Assembly: GCA_002794775.1 (NCBI GenBank)
Contig: NBAY01000004.1
Coordinates: 620,001-684,000, forward strand
Length of the DNA: 64,000 nt
Source: Porodaedalea pini
Lineage: Eukaryota; Basidiomycota; Agaricomycetes; Hymenochaetales; Hymenochaetaceae
Direction of reading: 5' to 3'
Under the pieces are notes generated by a model. It searched no databases, was not told the DNA's origin, and saw only the letters and a program-made list of their open reading frames with translations. Position 1 is the first letter of the stretch; each line of letters opens with the position of its first letter. This document shows positions 36,415 through 49,630 of the stretch, piece after piece. A program made the translations under genes and the position numbers.

Positions 36415-39400
36415 ATGTCCTCACTCGCACCTCAGAACAAGCCTCCCACAGACGAAGACCTCAACAATCTGTACGAGGAGGTCAGGCGCGGCTTTGAGAG
36501 GGAAACACCGTCAACTCTAGACGACGTGCGCATCTCCATGGGTGCCGATGATTTGGGTGCATTCATCGACCAGTACAGGGAAGAAGCAAGGTCAACGGAC
36601 CTTCCGAGCTACGAACCGAATCGTCCTGCAGGAATTGTTGCTTCACCTTCCTTGGTGAATAAAGGTGAGTTTTACCTTGATGATATCCGAACGCCTTGTT
36701 GATCGAATGGCCGCCTGTTGCGTTTAATGAAGACGACGGCGCGTCATTTTCCACGCCAAAATCTCCGCCGTCTGGTCGCGGTACGCGGCCGCTACCAAAG
36801 CCACCAGGTGTCAACGGCTCCTCAAGCTTTTCTGGAAGTGCCTCTTCAAGCATGCCCATGCCGGAGCCGCAGCCTTATGTTCCAAACCCGAGTCCAGAAC
36901 AGGCAGATTCCAATCATCGGGCATCTACTGGTTCTTCGAATGGACTACCCCGTCGTTTGCCTGTGGCGCCAGATGTGGGAGCACCCGCATACACACCTGA
37001 GGCATATTCAGCGCGTCCTTCCAGCTCGGCTTCAACAGACAATGCTCGTTCCTACGGGCTTCCATCTCAGCCCCGACTTCCCCGGCCACCGCCGCCTCCA
37101 TCAAGTATGTCGTATGCCTCTAGCTCGTCAGCGAGCTCTTCTCGTGCTCCTGCAGCTGTTGTACATCCGTATGCTATAGCGACGCCCATTTCCGATTCTC
37201 CTTCGTCTCAGCTCCCGTCTCCCAACTGGTCACACGCTTCTGATGGTCGGAGCCCTTCCGCAAATGGTTTTGGACCGAACACCTCTCTCATTCGGTCTGA
37301 TTCTGGTCGTCCAAGAGGTGCTCTCGCACCGGCAGTGCCGGGGCAGTCAGTCACGCCCTTGAACGGTAGTTCACCCTCCCCCTCAGCAACGGGCTCCTCA
37401 GCCGACATTTACGCGTCTTCGTCCTCTAAGGATGGTCCAGTGACTTATATCCGTCCGCCCGATCCTCCTTCACAGATGTATCATTCTGTTGATCCATCCC
37501 TTCGTCCATATTCGCCTCAGCATCTCTCTTTAAGTTCAGACTCGAGTTCGAATGCGGGCCCATCGACTCGAATTGAGTTGGACTTACTCCCGCAGGCTTC
37601 TGCTGAGGATTTGCAGCTGCGCAGCCCGTCTTCATCTTTGGTAGCAACGACCAACACAGCTAGTGTCAACAGCTTGCTTGACGTCCATACGACATCGACG
37701 CGTGAGTTACCAGCATTTTCGTCACATGTGATAGTTCGACATTATTGATACTCTGTGCCCCTTGCAGCGAATCTTGGACGGTCCACGTCGACTAGTTCAG
37801 CAACGTCATCTTTCCAGTCCGGTTCGGGACTCCCGACGGCGTCGACGTCGGCCACCTCGCCCATGTACACGAACGGGAATCAGACAGTCGCGGCAGGGCC
37901 CTCGACTTACATGACCCACGCAGGAATCAACAGAGGCGGTTCCCTCTCATCGTTCCAATCGATGGGCTCGGGAGGATCAGCGACTTCTCGCTATGAGGAT
38001 GCACCATATGATGTCTACCGCCAAGCGAGTGGGAGCGGTGGCGCTGGGAGCAGTCGCATTGACCGCTTCTACCAGCGCAATCAGCGCGAACGGGTCATCG
38101 ACGACATCAAACGCCAGCTGGCATTGCATGAGGGCTACGAGAGTGAAGATGATTTCGACGATGAAGAGGAAGATAGGTTCGTGAACCTGGCATTGTTGTC
38201 GCACATTGCTGTGCGGCTTCGGGACAAGGTACCTAGGGGTACACACGTAAAGGGTGGTATTCCTTACTCGCGTGCGTTTACCGGAAAGGATATAGTGGTA
38301 AGTAGCTTTTCGTCGATTAAGTTCATTTTGGTTGACCACATTTGTGTTCTTTTCAGTCAACAATCCAAGCACAGATACAGCGCGAACTCTTAAACATGCA
38401 CATATCCTCGAACGATCGCCGCTTAGCGCTTCATCTCGCGCGAAGCTTGCAAAGCCAGCTTTTCTTCTACGAAGTAGAGTGGGGCGGGCGCGTATTGCAA
38501 GACGGTGTGGAGGATGTGTACATGTTCCTCGACGATCAGGAAGGAGGCTCAGATCTTCGCAATCAGGAGATGGAGGAACTCCCGACTGGTGTGTTCACGC
38601 CATTGACGAAATGTTATACTCCGAGCTGCATGGACGGGATGCCGTACACGTGTTCGTCTTTTAGTTGTCCTCGGAGGGTGAGTCGATCAGATTTTCTATG
38701 GATGGACGATGACCTAATAGGCTCTACAGAGAGGCTTAAGTCGAGAAACGACATACTCTCCGGAGACGAATAAAGAGCCTGTAAGCTAGGTTGTGCTTGT
38801 CGCTGTCTCATATTCTCATGTCATCACAGAAAAGGAAAGATTGGGCTGAGTTGATCGACAAATCGATTCTGAAATCGTTACCTGAGAGCGAGAAGAATCG
38901 CCAGACGTTAGTGCAATTTATCCTAATGTCTCCCCCAACTCTTTGCTAATTTTGGACTAGCATCATTCACAAAGTTATTGACAAGGAAGAGCTCTATGTA
39001 CAGGACCTCGACCTCATAGAAAACGTACGTCTTCTAAAAGAGCGACTGCCAGTATCACTAAAAATAATCGGAATTTAGTTATTCATGAAGCCCTTGCGGA
39101 TCGCCGATCCTCCTGTTATTCCCTTCAATGAAATCGACAGCTTCATGGAGGACGTGTTTCACAATATCCTCGACATCCGGGATGTCAATCGCCGATTGCT
39201 AGAAGTTATGGAAGTCAGACAGCGCGAGCAGTATCCCCTTATTCAGCGCATCGGTGATGTCTTTTTGACAGCCGCGACGGACTTCCGTGTCGTGTATGCG
39301 GAATACGTCGGTAACCTTCCTGTTGCAGAGAAGCGTCTGAAAGATGAGATGGAGCAGAATCCAGAACTGAGACGATTTTTAGAAGTGGGTGCATCGCCTG

Positions 39401-42400
39401 CCTTCATTCGCTGAACTAAACCGGTATTAATTCCTTCTGCTAGCGGTGCTTGCGTGCTCAAGAGTCACGGCGGCTTGACCTGAAGCATTTCCTTCAGAGG
39501 CCTTCTGAGCAGCTTCAAAAATACCCGGTTGTCCTCGAAGCTGTTTACAATGAAACGGTGGATGGCAACCCGGATGCAGACTTCTTGCTTGAAGCGATAC
39601 AGGCAATCAAACAGTTGCAGTCTGTAGCGCAGCTGCGCACCTTCCAGGCTGCCATGGGGAAGGGTCCGACCGCAAACATCGACTACGCCGCACTTGTATC
39701 AGAGGAGGCTAAGAACTCAATGTCCAAGCAGGAGATGAAACGACAGGCGTAAGTATTGTATCATCTGCACATAGAGTGTTTCGTTCCTAACCAGGACGTT
39801 AGAATCATTTTCGAGCTCATACAGGGAGAGATGATGTATGTCAAAGACCTTGAGTCGATTGGAACGGTGAGAAATCTGGATATTCTCGTCAGAAATGTCA
39901 GCTTAACGGAGATGCGTAGATGTATGTGCAGCCACTAAAGAACGCGGACCCGCCGATCATCCCCCATGAACGGTTGTCTACTTTCTTACATGAAGCGTTC
40001 CATAACTATGCCGAGCTTCTACACCTCCATCGACAATTGCTCGCTAACCTTCATGAAATTCAGCGTGACGAACATCCCATCATTCGCAGCGTTACTGCTC
40101 CTATTCTAGATGCTGCGTTGAATTTCCGTGAGGCATATATGGCTTATATACCCAACAACCCGATCGCGCATTACCGGATTGATGAGGAGATGCAGACTAA
40201 TCCGGCATTCAAAGCATTTGCTGATGTGTGTCTACATTTGGCTCTCATTACCTGTAAACATTACTGATTCTGCCGTGCCGCCTCTTATCCAAAGGCCACT
40301 ATAAAAAATCCAGATTCTCGAAGACTGGATATGAAGAGCTTCGTCCATCGTCCGGTTGCTCGGCTGGCGCGTTATGAGCTCCTGTTATCTTCCATATTGA
40401 AGGAAACACCATCGAACCATGAGGATCGCGATACCATTCCACAAGCCCAGGAGGTCTTAAAGTCACTTCTTAAGGAAACGAACACTGGAGTCAAATCGGC
40501 AAATGAGAGGGTCGAGATCTGGCGCTACAACCAAAATTTAGTTTTTAAACCTGGCGAAGCCATCGTTAGTACTTTCCTTTTAGTACTGTTCTTTACCCGT
40601 AGATGATTGATCTTGCTCTGTAGGATATGGATCTACTTGATGAAAACCGCTCACTTATTTATACCGGAAAGTTATTGCGTCAACCTGATACTGGTTTCGA
40701 ATGGAGCGGATGGACTGAACTATTTGTTCTTCTCTTTGACAACTACTGTAAGGATATTTATTCTACTCTAGCGATGGATTTTAACGACTTTTGCATCAGT
40801 GGTTATGACAAAGCCAAAGGAGAAAGATGGTATCACAAAATATCACGTTAACCGCAGGGTATGTTCTGGCAGCTTGTGTCTACGTACCTTTATTCTAACT
40901 CTACAATTTCTTTAGCCCATTCCTTTGGATTTGCTAACGCTGGTCAACTTCACTGATCCGCCTCAGCAGCGCAGCAAGGGTATACTTGGGGGTCTGCGTG
41001 GAGGCGATCGAGGTGGCGGTAGTGGCACGCCTGATGTACCTGCGGCAAACAGTCCTATGGCAATGGACAGTGCAGCTGACGCTCGGTCGGTCTATCCATG
41101 TACCATTCATCACAACGGGAGGCTCGGGGGTCTTTGGACTGTCTATGCTGAGACATCACAGGCTCGTGCGGAGTGGAAGCAGAAGCTTGATGAAGCCATT
41201 GTTCTCCGGAAAGTTGTCACAGATGCGAACAAGGTCTTCGAGATCGAAACACTCAGTTCGGACACTTTCCTTGTGCCGTCCATGCATGCTATCCAGCAGA
41301 GCTCTTCGTGGAATGATGAGAATGTTTTCACTGGTAAAGTGACATGCTCCGTACCATTCTGTGAGATTATCTGTGTTACGTATTCCGATGAGATTGTAAC
41401 TGATTTATCATGTTAGCAACTCCTGATGGCCGAGGATTAGTTGCTATCGGTTGTGCGGAGGGTGTCTGGATTGGTCTTCGTCATGATCCCAAATGTAAGT
41501 CTTTCCCCAATTTGCCACTCTGTGAAAAAGCATTTAATATTTTCTTTAGCCATGCGTCGAGTGTTGCACCTGAAGATGGTCACTCAATGTGCCATGCTTG
41601 AAGATTTCGGAATTTTCTTGGTTCTAGCTGACAAGGTTCGTAGGCATTCCTGTTGGCTTATGCATATATAAACGGAGATGTCTTTTGTGCTGTACAGGCT
41701 CTTTTTGCTTACCATATTGAGGCGCTCGTGCCATCCTCACCGCCCAACGCGAATGCTTCTCGTACACCGCAGAAGCTCAACGGCAACAAAGATGTACAGT
41801 TCTTCACCGTCGGCACGCTTGGTGGACGTACTCTTGTCATTTACATGAAGAAAAAAGGAGTGAGTATTCGAGTAAGGCTGTTTGTCGATGATGCGGCGTC
41901 ACTGACTTGCCAAAAGCTTGATAGTGTATTCCGTGTCCTCGAGCCGGTCATTGGAAAGATAAATGAAAAAGCGAAAGCACCTGGTGGTCTGAGTCGGTTC
42001 GGCTTTGGTTCGCAACGATCAGAGTGGTTCCGCATCTTCAGGGTACGGTTGAACTGAAAGATCGCTCAGCTGCCTGCTAATCTGTGATTCATAGGACTTT
42101 TTCCTGCCATCTGAATCTTATGACCTTATCTTCCTCAAAGCAAAAATCGCAATTCTCTGCTCAAAGGGCTTCGAAATCATGGATCTTACCGAGTATGCAA
42201 AGTTCTTCTTGAGATGGGTTGTCGTTACTGATTTACCGCTTTGCCAGCTTCAAGAGCGTTACTATCCCCCAGCGTGATGATCCTCGCCTTGCTGCCCTAA
42301 CAAAACGCTGCGAATCTTGCAAGCCTATGGGAATGTTCCGATCGAGCGAGAACGAATTCCTTCTCTGTTATGATGGTGTGTCTCTTACTGTGTATGAGGT

Positions 42401-42913
42401 GTAAATGTTAGCTTATTTCTACCTTCAGAATTCGGACTGTACGTTGATCGTCATGGTGACCCGAGTCGGTCAGTGGGGACGATTGAATGGGAGGGTACAG
42501 CTGAGCGCGTTGCCTGGCATCCGCCATACGTGCTCCTATTCGACAGCCGCTTCATCGAGATTCGTCATGTTGAGACGGGCCGTCTTGCGCAGATCATTCC
42601 AGGGAATGACATCCGTTGCATTTGGGACGGAAGAGGATCAAACGTGCCGCCGGTGGGCACACCCGGCCCTGACGGCTGGGCAGACAATGGGCCGCAGGAG
42701 GCCCGTATTCACGCGGTCATGCAGGCATCAGAACAGACCGGTAACGGCGTGCGCCCTTCGCGCGCAGTCGCACAACATGTATTCCAGCTTGTGCCCACGA
42801 TACCCTTATACCTACCGGGCTCCCTTTCCTCGCCGTCGAACTCCACTTACTTCCCTCAATCAACCTCTCCGCCTCACTCGCCGTCGCTCACTCCTCGACT
42901 CTCGTGGCGATAA
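36415..42913 (+). CDS. Rom-type Rho guanine-nucleotide exchange factor with DEP, two tandem DH, PH and CNH domains
   Basis: The product activates Rho GTPases in the cell-wall-integrity pathway, as Rom1/Rom2 do in yeast. Exon 1 starts at 36415 (MSSLAPQNKPP). A Ser/Pro-rich, probably disordered region fills 36733-38000. The DEP domain follows (LLSHIAVRLRDKVPRGTH, YSRAFTGKDIVSTI). DH copy 1 spans about 38830-39660: TIIHKVIDKEELYVQDL, MKPLRIADPPVIPF, LDLKHFLQRPSEQLQKYPVV. DH copy 2 spans about 39700-40560: AIIFELIQGEMMYVKDL, VQPLKNADPPIIPH, LDMKSFVHRPVARLARYELL. PH follows (LIYTGKLLRQPDTGF, ELFVLLFDNYLVMTKPK) and CNH occupies 41330-42910 (LVAIGCAEGVWIGLRHDPK, VAWHPPYVLLFDSRFIEIRH). About 20 short introns splice in frame. 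Family members have one DH domain; the second is the odd feature here. Confidence 0.9.
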
Positions 42914-43599
42914 ATATTCGGTTGACATTGCGATTTCTGGACGAGCTCGTTACTTTTTCATCTTCGTCGCCCTCTATCTGTGTTCGACTTGCATTATCTG
43001 TACAAGGTAGATACCTCATGCCTTTCTTTTCTGCTTAAAGGTCTGGTCTGCGCTGCGACGTAACTTAAGGGACTTGCCATATATCATACCATACCCCCAA
43101 TGCAAGCGTGTGTTTGGGGCTTTCCTCGACGGAGCAGTGCAACTGACATTTCTGTTCTGATATTTTAAAGCCAAAAACAATAACATAGATTGAGATCATC
43201 CAACGTCAAATCAGACAACCACCTAGCACTTAACCTCACCTCAATCAGTTCTAGCGAAATTTTGATTTCAGAATATCGATATAACTCGTGCTTAAATTCC
43301 TCTCCGAACTACAGAACTTCCGATTTCGGTGATAACGTAAACAACTGCAAAGGCACCGTCCTGTCCGTCCCCTTGTTTCTTCGTTCCGAGCGCAAAAAAA
43401 TCCTCGGTAACCCGAGTCAAAAATCGTATTGGTACTGTTTTCTCTTCAGTTGAACGTGTCGAGTGCGTCAAAATATAAGGATTTGTATATTTCAGTAAGT
43501 GCTCCCGGAATGTCTGATAATTTGAGAGTCGTTAACCTCGAGAGTAGGCGTCTCCGAACGACCATGCCGCGTGTTCAAGTGAAGCAACATTCCAGTCAC
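42914..43599. other. Intergenic region downstream of the RhoGEF gene
   Basis: About 690 nt with no conserved frame; it should hold the RhoGEF 3' untranslated region. Nothing else is recognised. Confidence 0.5.
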
Positions 43600-45150
43600 T
43601 GGATGCCTCAGCGGAGCGTTACTACATCTCCTGTCCAGCTTCTCATTCCAGATTGCTCGCTGAAATATTTGCTCTATGCCTTCCGGCGAACGGGGAAAGC
43701 TCTTGCAGGACTGAAAGAGAGTTGCACCAACATACATTGTTTCTGCATGCCACTCGTGGCAAGGAGTCGCACTTTCATGCAGTACGCTCTGGGCAACGAC
43801 CAATCCTAAATGTTTCGACAACTCGATTTTCCGGTACAAGCGCCGATTCCTCGTCACGTACTTGACACGGTCTAGAAAGATGCCCGTGTCTTAATCGGTC
43901 GATTTTGAGATATTTAACACGCAGATTTTTGGCTACATACTGTCCGTCATCAGTGCAAACCAGCATCGCTACTCACATCTCTCACTAGCCTCAGCCAAAG
44001 GATTAGCAGACCCTTCAGGACTCAGGCAGGATTTGAAGGAAGCTGTATGTTTCAGAAGATTGGAGCTTCAGTGGACGAAATTCGATCGTACAACGGAACA
44101 GTAATTCTCGAGCTACATTGCGCCCTTGTGTAACGGAGCTCGACATCGCAGGGTATATCCGTCTTCATCTTGGTTCCCCTTCAAAGGCTTGACATCCCTC
44201 ATTTTCCAAATATCATCCTCTCTTAGCCCGTATCACGAGTACTTGTCAATTATGAGGAGCTCTCCAGTCTCGCTGATAGCGTAGGAAGATGTAGACCAGT
44301 TTGTACCTCAGGTCCAGCATCCCGGTTCTCTCGATGACACAATTACCGAGGACTACATCTATATGAGCGGGCTTCGGGATGTTACTCTTCTTGCAGATTT
44401 CCTATTCCTGCTTTATCTCATACAAAGGGTTTGCATTCCAAGATTGGTACAGCTAAGCATCGGGACCCGCGTTGGCGACATTGATACCGTCGGCTCGACG
44501 TTGCTGTTAGGAGCTCCTTCATTACTAGAGGGGTCTAATTCACATGCTACGAGCCTTTCTTTCTACCAGATTGTCGTGGACGTATTACCGGCTATCGAGG
44601 CCTCCCTGGACTTGAAGACACTGCATATAGCTACTTGTCAGGTCTCGGAAGCCGCAGAACCACTCCTCACCCTCTTCACGCAACTTGCCCTTTGCTCTAA
44701 TGCCTATTCGCTCTCGAGCTCACAACTGTGTCCATACCTCCAGACATTAACATGTACGATCGATGACGACTCTATGGAATATTGCAGCGAGGCGATCGTT
44801 AGAATGGGCACCTCTCGTTGGGACGTTCCGGCAGGGATGAGGCACCTTACATATGTATCATTCTGAAAATTTGACACTCTGGATGTCAAAGTTTGCCGGG
44901 GCCCATGAATCAAGCGTTGTTGCTCTGAGGGCCTCAATTTTCATGTCCAGAGGTAATGAACCTTTCGTTTCAATACATACACGTAAAATAAAAGCTCTAC
45001 CGTTGAGGGTGCTCAGGATTTCGTTCATTCGGCAGGGAGAACGACAGTGATATTACGAAGTCAGAGGGTGGTGGCGATTCCTCTGGTATTTCGGATACAG
45101 AAGATAACAGCGATGATGATACCTGAACCTGTAAGCTTTCCTTTCCCCCT
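43600..45150 (+). pseudogene. F-box protein remnant C (different F-box subfamily)
   Basis: An F-box segment is seen near 43650 (RLLAEIFALCLPANGESS) with shifted frames after it; then HRYSHLSLASAKGLADPSGL near 43980, RDVTLLADFLFLLYLIQ and RLVQLSIGTRVGDIDTVGST at 44363-44500, DLKTLHIATCQVSEAAEPLL, and a C-terminal acidic block SEGGGDSSGISDTEDNSDDD ending near 45125. Stops and frame shifts separate the blocks. The sequence belongs to the F-box/LRR class common in Agaricomycetes but is not close to pseudogenes A and B. Exact ends are uncertain. Confidence 0.6.
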
Positions 45151-45653
45151 GCCTATCCTTACAATTCTAGATGCAGGCTCAACTAACAGAGAAGATAGGA
45201 ACACTATTTGTTATCGTCAAAAATCCGCTACATGTCACGCATATTCGCATATTCACTGCGGTGGCTTCCCCGTACCTTCACTAGACGATTTGAAGATCGC
45301 GCTATTTGTGACGGTTGGTTTTACGTTCGATTCTACTCGTGCGACCGTTCAGCTGTCGTGAGAAATGTACTGCCTTGAAGAAACGCGATGCATATGATGT
45401 AGTATTCTTGTTAGGAGATTGTCAGACTTAAGACTAAAAATCTCAATAAAAAGGGACAGAAAATCCTCGAAAGGCTGAATGCAGATCTAGAGAATTACGG
45501 AACCGAAGTCTACATGAGAGAGAAAACAAAGACACAACGAGAAAGAATGAAAATGATCCTTGTAGCACGAAGGGGAATAACAATGAATGCGGTATTGTAC
45601 AACTCGTGAGTGTCTAGAGGACAGTGACAAGCAGGAGAAGGGCAAGACAAGAT
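45151..45653. other. Intergenic region
   Basis: About 500 nt between F-box remnant C and the GH16 gene; the right part is the GH16 3' region. No gene is recognised. Confidence 0.5.
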
Positions 45654-46655
45654 TTAATCGCATTCGACACGGACGCTCTTCACGATCGCAGATATAGTTG
45701 AGGGCGTGTTTTGCCACTCGATTGGACCCTTCGCCCATTCACTAGTGCCTTCCGGACTTGAAGCATCCCAGATTCCTAGCTGAATTCGAGAAGCTTCCCT
45801 AGGATAGTGTTCTGTGCCATTAATCTCCGTTTGACCTGGGCATATGAATTAGTAATGGACGAGGAAAATAAAAAAAGTACTACGGCGTCACGGCCTACTT
45901 ACTCGGCTTCAGAGTGCGGACTTCGTGACTATCAACGGACCAGATGATACGAGTTTCGCTCCAATCAATAGTATAGTTGTGATAGTCGGATGTTGTCGAA
46001 GACGACGAGGCAAAGTTGTCCTTCTCTCCAAAGACACCCCAGAGTGGTTGCATGTCCTGCGGGCTAGGAGCATATACGTTTGTCTGCCAGTGGTGAGGGT
46101 CGCCCGCAACGAGTTCAACATCGATTTCGTCGTGTGCATCCGCTGAATCACAGTCAGCGCTTAGTGTTATCTATCTGGGGTGAACTCACATATAACGATC
46201 GCAGCCGTGACAGAGCCTGCCACCTGAGGCGCTTTCATCTCGAATGTGACTTTCCCATATCTTGAAATCCAGAAGATTAATAAATGTTATAGCATCAACA
46301 AAGACGCGTACAGCATAGTGAAAGTAGAGTTGATAGTGGCGCCTTCTCCGACTATGCTGTTAACATGGCCTTGCCTGGTGATGGTGCCTTGAGGTTTCTT
46401 GAGGAACATTTCCAGTCCATTTTCTGTTGTTTCGTACGTCCCTGGAGGACTTATACCGATAAAAGGAGTGTGGGGGCCTTGCGAGACATCGGATTGAGAG
46501 AAAGTTGAGCTAAAGGGCTTACAGTTGCCTTGCTGCCGTCTATGTTGTGCTACTGAAGTTAGCCTAGACTTGCTAGTGAAGGAGTCGCCAATAGTGATAG
46601 CTCGAGCCAGCGAGATAAAGGAATAGAACAAATATAGAAATTGAAAGGAGCGCAT
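45654..46655 (-). CDS. Secreted GH16-family cell-wall glucanase/transglycosidase
   Basis: A fungal GH16 protein acting on cell-wall beta-glucan, of the Crh/Mwg1-like kind. A signal peptide is clear: MRSFQFLYLFYSFISLARA. Four exons join. Exon 1 carries CKPFSSTFSQSD and ISPPGTYETTENGLEMFLKK; exon 2 LYGKVTFEMKAPQVAGSVTA; exon 3 the catalytic signature SDAHDEIDVELVAGDPHHWQ, with the two Glu residues of DEIDVE as nucleophile and acid/base, then VYAPSPQDMQPLWGVF and YTIDWSETRIIWSVDSHEV; the last exon HYPREASRIQLGIWDASSPE and EWAKGPIEWQNTP, stop at 45654. There is no obvious GPI signal after the last conserved block, so the protein is probably secreted or wall-associated. The open frame continues upstream of 46655, but the signal peptide supports this start. 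Confidence 0.9.
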
Positions 46656-46849
46656 GGCTTGAGAAAAGACAAGAAGATTTACGATAGCTTTGGTCGGAGA
46701 AAGAGAAAGGAAGCCCAGCGGCTGGCGGTGGCAGATCGAGACCGGCGTACACAAACCACAACAAATGCGACTCAGTCCCAGCTCAAATCCGAAATGCATA
46801 AAATACAAATGATATAGTACAAGTTCCATGCAGCACGGCGAGACCGAAT

Positions 46850-49395
46850 CTAACGAGTACCTTCATAAGGTGACGGCGCATCCTTACCAGCTAAAGGCAT
46901 ATCATCCACGATTTCGTCCTTTTCGGTCCGCTTGTATGTGCGGATCGTCTCGCCGAAGTCAGAAATATCATAAACCCTAAAGCGACGATCGAATCTAAGA
47001 AAACAAGCAATCAGTTCGTTGCTGAATATTGTTAAGTGCAGTCATAGCTCACCCAACTCTTGAGTATCCGGAAAATGAACTATGTCATTTTTGAGTGATT
47101 TTTCCAGGGCAAGTGATTATCGATACTCACCCTCCACCGCCAAAGCACATCCAGACTCCCTTCACTCTTCTACAATTCTCAGTGACTAAAAAAAGGGCTT
47201 CAACAGGGTTGAAAGAGGCGGCATCCATAGAGGCTTACTGTGACAATGACCATTACCGACAACTTTCACTTCTTTCACATTACCGCCAGCACTATGGTCG
47301 GTTTCCAGAGCCTGAAGTATCCCCTTCTCAAAGAAACCGGCATTGTTCTTGGCGTTTCCAGCATCCTCCAAGTCATGTATTCCAATGTCCAGAGGAAGGC
47401 CTGTATCTGAATCAATATCTGCAGTGGAGTAGCTCTCGGGCCTATACGGTAGTCAGCACGAATAGTACACGAGGAACAGAAATACGAACAGAGGAATGTG
47501 GAAGAACATGAGTGCATTGGGTTTTGCCAACTTCCGACTGCCGGGAGTAACCTGGTTAGTGGATTGACGCTTCCAAATGTCACCGAAATCGCTCGCGCCG
47601 TCAGGTGTGAATGGCCTTTCAATAGGTTGAATTGAGGCGGACTCCTGAAGGAACCAGTTGGTTTGGTCCTTGACGTGCAAAAAAGGGTCAATTTCAATGG
47701 TGTTCCTACTGCTAGTCGAATTCTCACCTCTCTTATCCAGTCATACTCAGTAGGATGGAAGAACCCTTTTTTGTTAAGTTAGGCAGAAACCGACAGAAAG
47801 CAGCTGAACGATACGAACCAAACCAATCAAATACTCCCTTCGAGTAAGAGCCTGAATCCAAGAAGTACATTGTCAATAAATGCATCTTCGAGCTATCGAA
47901 TTCTTGGTTAAAACCAGTACCTCCATAGTGATGCAATATACTTACGGGTCTGCGCTATACACTTTGAGAACATAATTGCCAACTCCATGGATATCCTTCG
48001 GGCCTCGTTCAGTCAAACTATAAGGCATGCCTTGTAGCAGCGTCATCTGATCCTCTCTGCTCATTCCGTTTTCTGAGTCATGATTCCCGAATATCGCCGC
48101 CCAGGGGATGCCCCTATCTGTGACAGCGTTCGCAAACTTTGCCAGTACAGATCGTGGATCCCAAGAGGTTCCCTGTCCGTTCAACTGGTCGCCAGTGAAC
48201 ACAACCAAATCTGGTTTCTCTTCGTCGAGAACGTGAGAGAGAAGCGTGTGCGTGAGATTATCCGAATGCGTGCACGGGCTGAAGGAAACCTCTCTGCATT
48301 GGCCTTGGGACACTGAGAAATGCAAGTCCGCAATCTGAAGAATCTTGAACTTTCCATCCCTCGAGAAATGCAGAGGTGGCGCACGGGGAGGAGCTATAAC
48401 AGGTTCATCGGTCATAATCATTAGATGGAATGGTTCGCTACTCACACTTCACCCCACGTCGGTATGTGAGCCATGCGCTTTCTAGATGTCCTTCTTTGCC
48501 TTCCGTCGTCGGTGGTTGAACCCTTTCAAAGCCGTACCATGGACGATCGTCTCCGAAAAGTACGTCCAGCTCGGTAATAAGATTTGATTTTTCTTCTGAC
48601 GATAGATAGGACATTCTTTGCCCTAGTCTATACCATAGGAAGAGCTGCGGCGCACGAGGTACGCCATCACGGACCGAGACCGTAACCTTCTGCCAGTTGT
48701 CTGGTGTAGCCGGTTCCTCGCCTTTAGGAAGTAAGACTATTTCATTAATAAGATCCACATCGAGGCGACGGCTTCGGCGGTAGTATATATACTACATAGG
48801 AGTTGAGTAAAGGAAACTTGCAATTCAGCTTGCGACGTACGAGTGACCAGAGACCTGACATCCTATTAAGGTCACGTTCTACGCGAACCCATTTCCCTTT
48901 GATAGCATCGGCCTCGGGTGTTGTCTTGGGGTAACACAACGATGCTAGTGACTGTGGCAGAACGCATTTCTCAATTGTGATTTCCGTCACTGTAGAGTCT
49001 CAGACACTAGTTTCGCAAGACGCATGACAACGTAACTTACGGCCTGTTACATGGTTTAGCAAGGGAGACCAAACATCCAAAGGCAGACTGGACGCATCAG
49101 GTTCGCTATCCTGAGTAGTCACATTCCACCAATCGACACTGTCATCGCTGCCTGGTAGGTTGCTTCCCGGGACAGAGCTCGAATCTTCTGCACCTGAGCC
49201 AGTTCCAGGAACTGCATTCGAATCAGAGACAGACTCCCAAGCTTGCCATCCTAGCCGCTGCAGGTCCCCGGGACCAGTTGTTGGCTGGTAAAGAATGAAC
49301 ATCCATGTTAAGAGCAAACCGAATCCAACAATTGTCGCCGTTGGGGCCAGGATGGACCTAAGGAAGCGTAGAAATCGAGCACAGGTCATAGCCAT
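46850..49395 (-). CDS. DCR2: Dcr2-like calcineurin-fold metallophosphatase with N-terminal membrane anchor
   Basis: A calcineurin-like phosphoesterase of the Dcr2/Sia1 family; yeast Dcr2 dephosphorylates Sic1 and Ire1 and so influences the G1/S transition and the unfolded protein response. After MAMTCARFLRFLRSILA there is one transmembrane segment (IVGFGLLLTWMFILYQ), then a Ser/Asp-rich linker and the family N-terminal domain (IVLLPKGEEPATPDNWQKVT, WYGFERVQPP). The catalytic domain shows the metal-site motifs KILQIADLHF, VVFTGDQLNG, AAIFGNHDSE and NGHCH, with LTMYFLDSGSYSKG and NALMFFHIPLPES between. The C terminus, YDISDFGETIRTYKRTEKDE, ends at 46850. Exons splice in frame. I use the first ATG, at 49395; the frame stays open upstream to a TTG. 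Confidence 0.88.
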
Positions 49396-49630
49396 GGTCC
49401 ACGCCCGAGTCGGCTGTGCCTCTTCCAAAAAAGTTCAGATGTATGAGATGATCTGCAAAGAACGGCAAGTCCTTGTCTCTGCTCTTGAGTCTATCGGTTT
49501 CTAAGGCGTTGAGAGCTTGCGTACTGTGCTCCGAGTCGCGATCGTGCTTCTCTCATCACTCTTACATTCTTACCACCATCATCCAGACCGTGGGAAAGAC
49601 TTTATTGCTGAACACCTCTTGTCTCTAACG

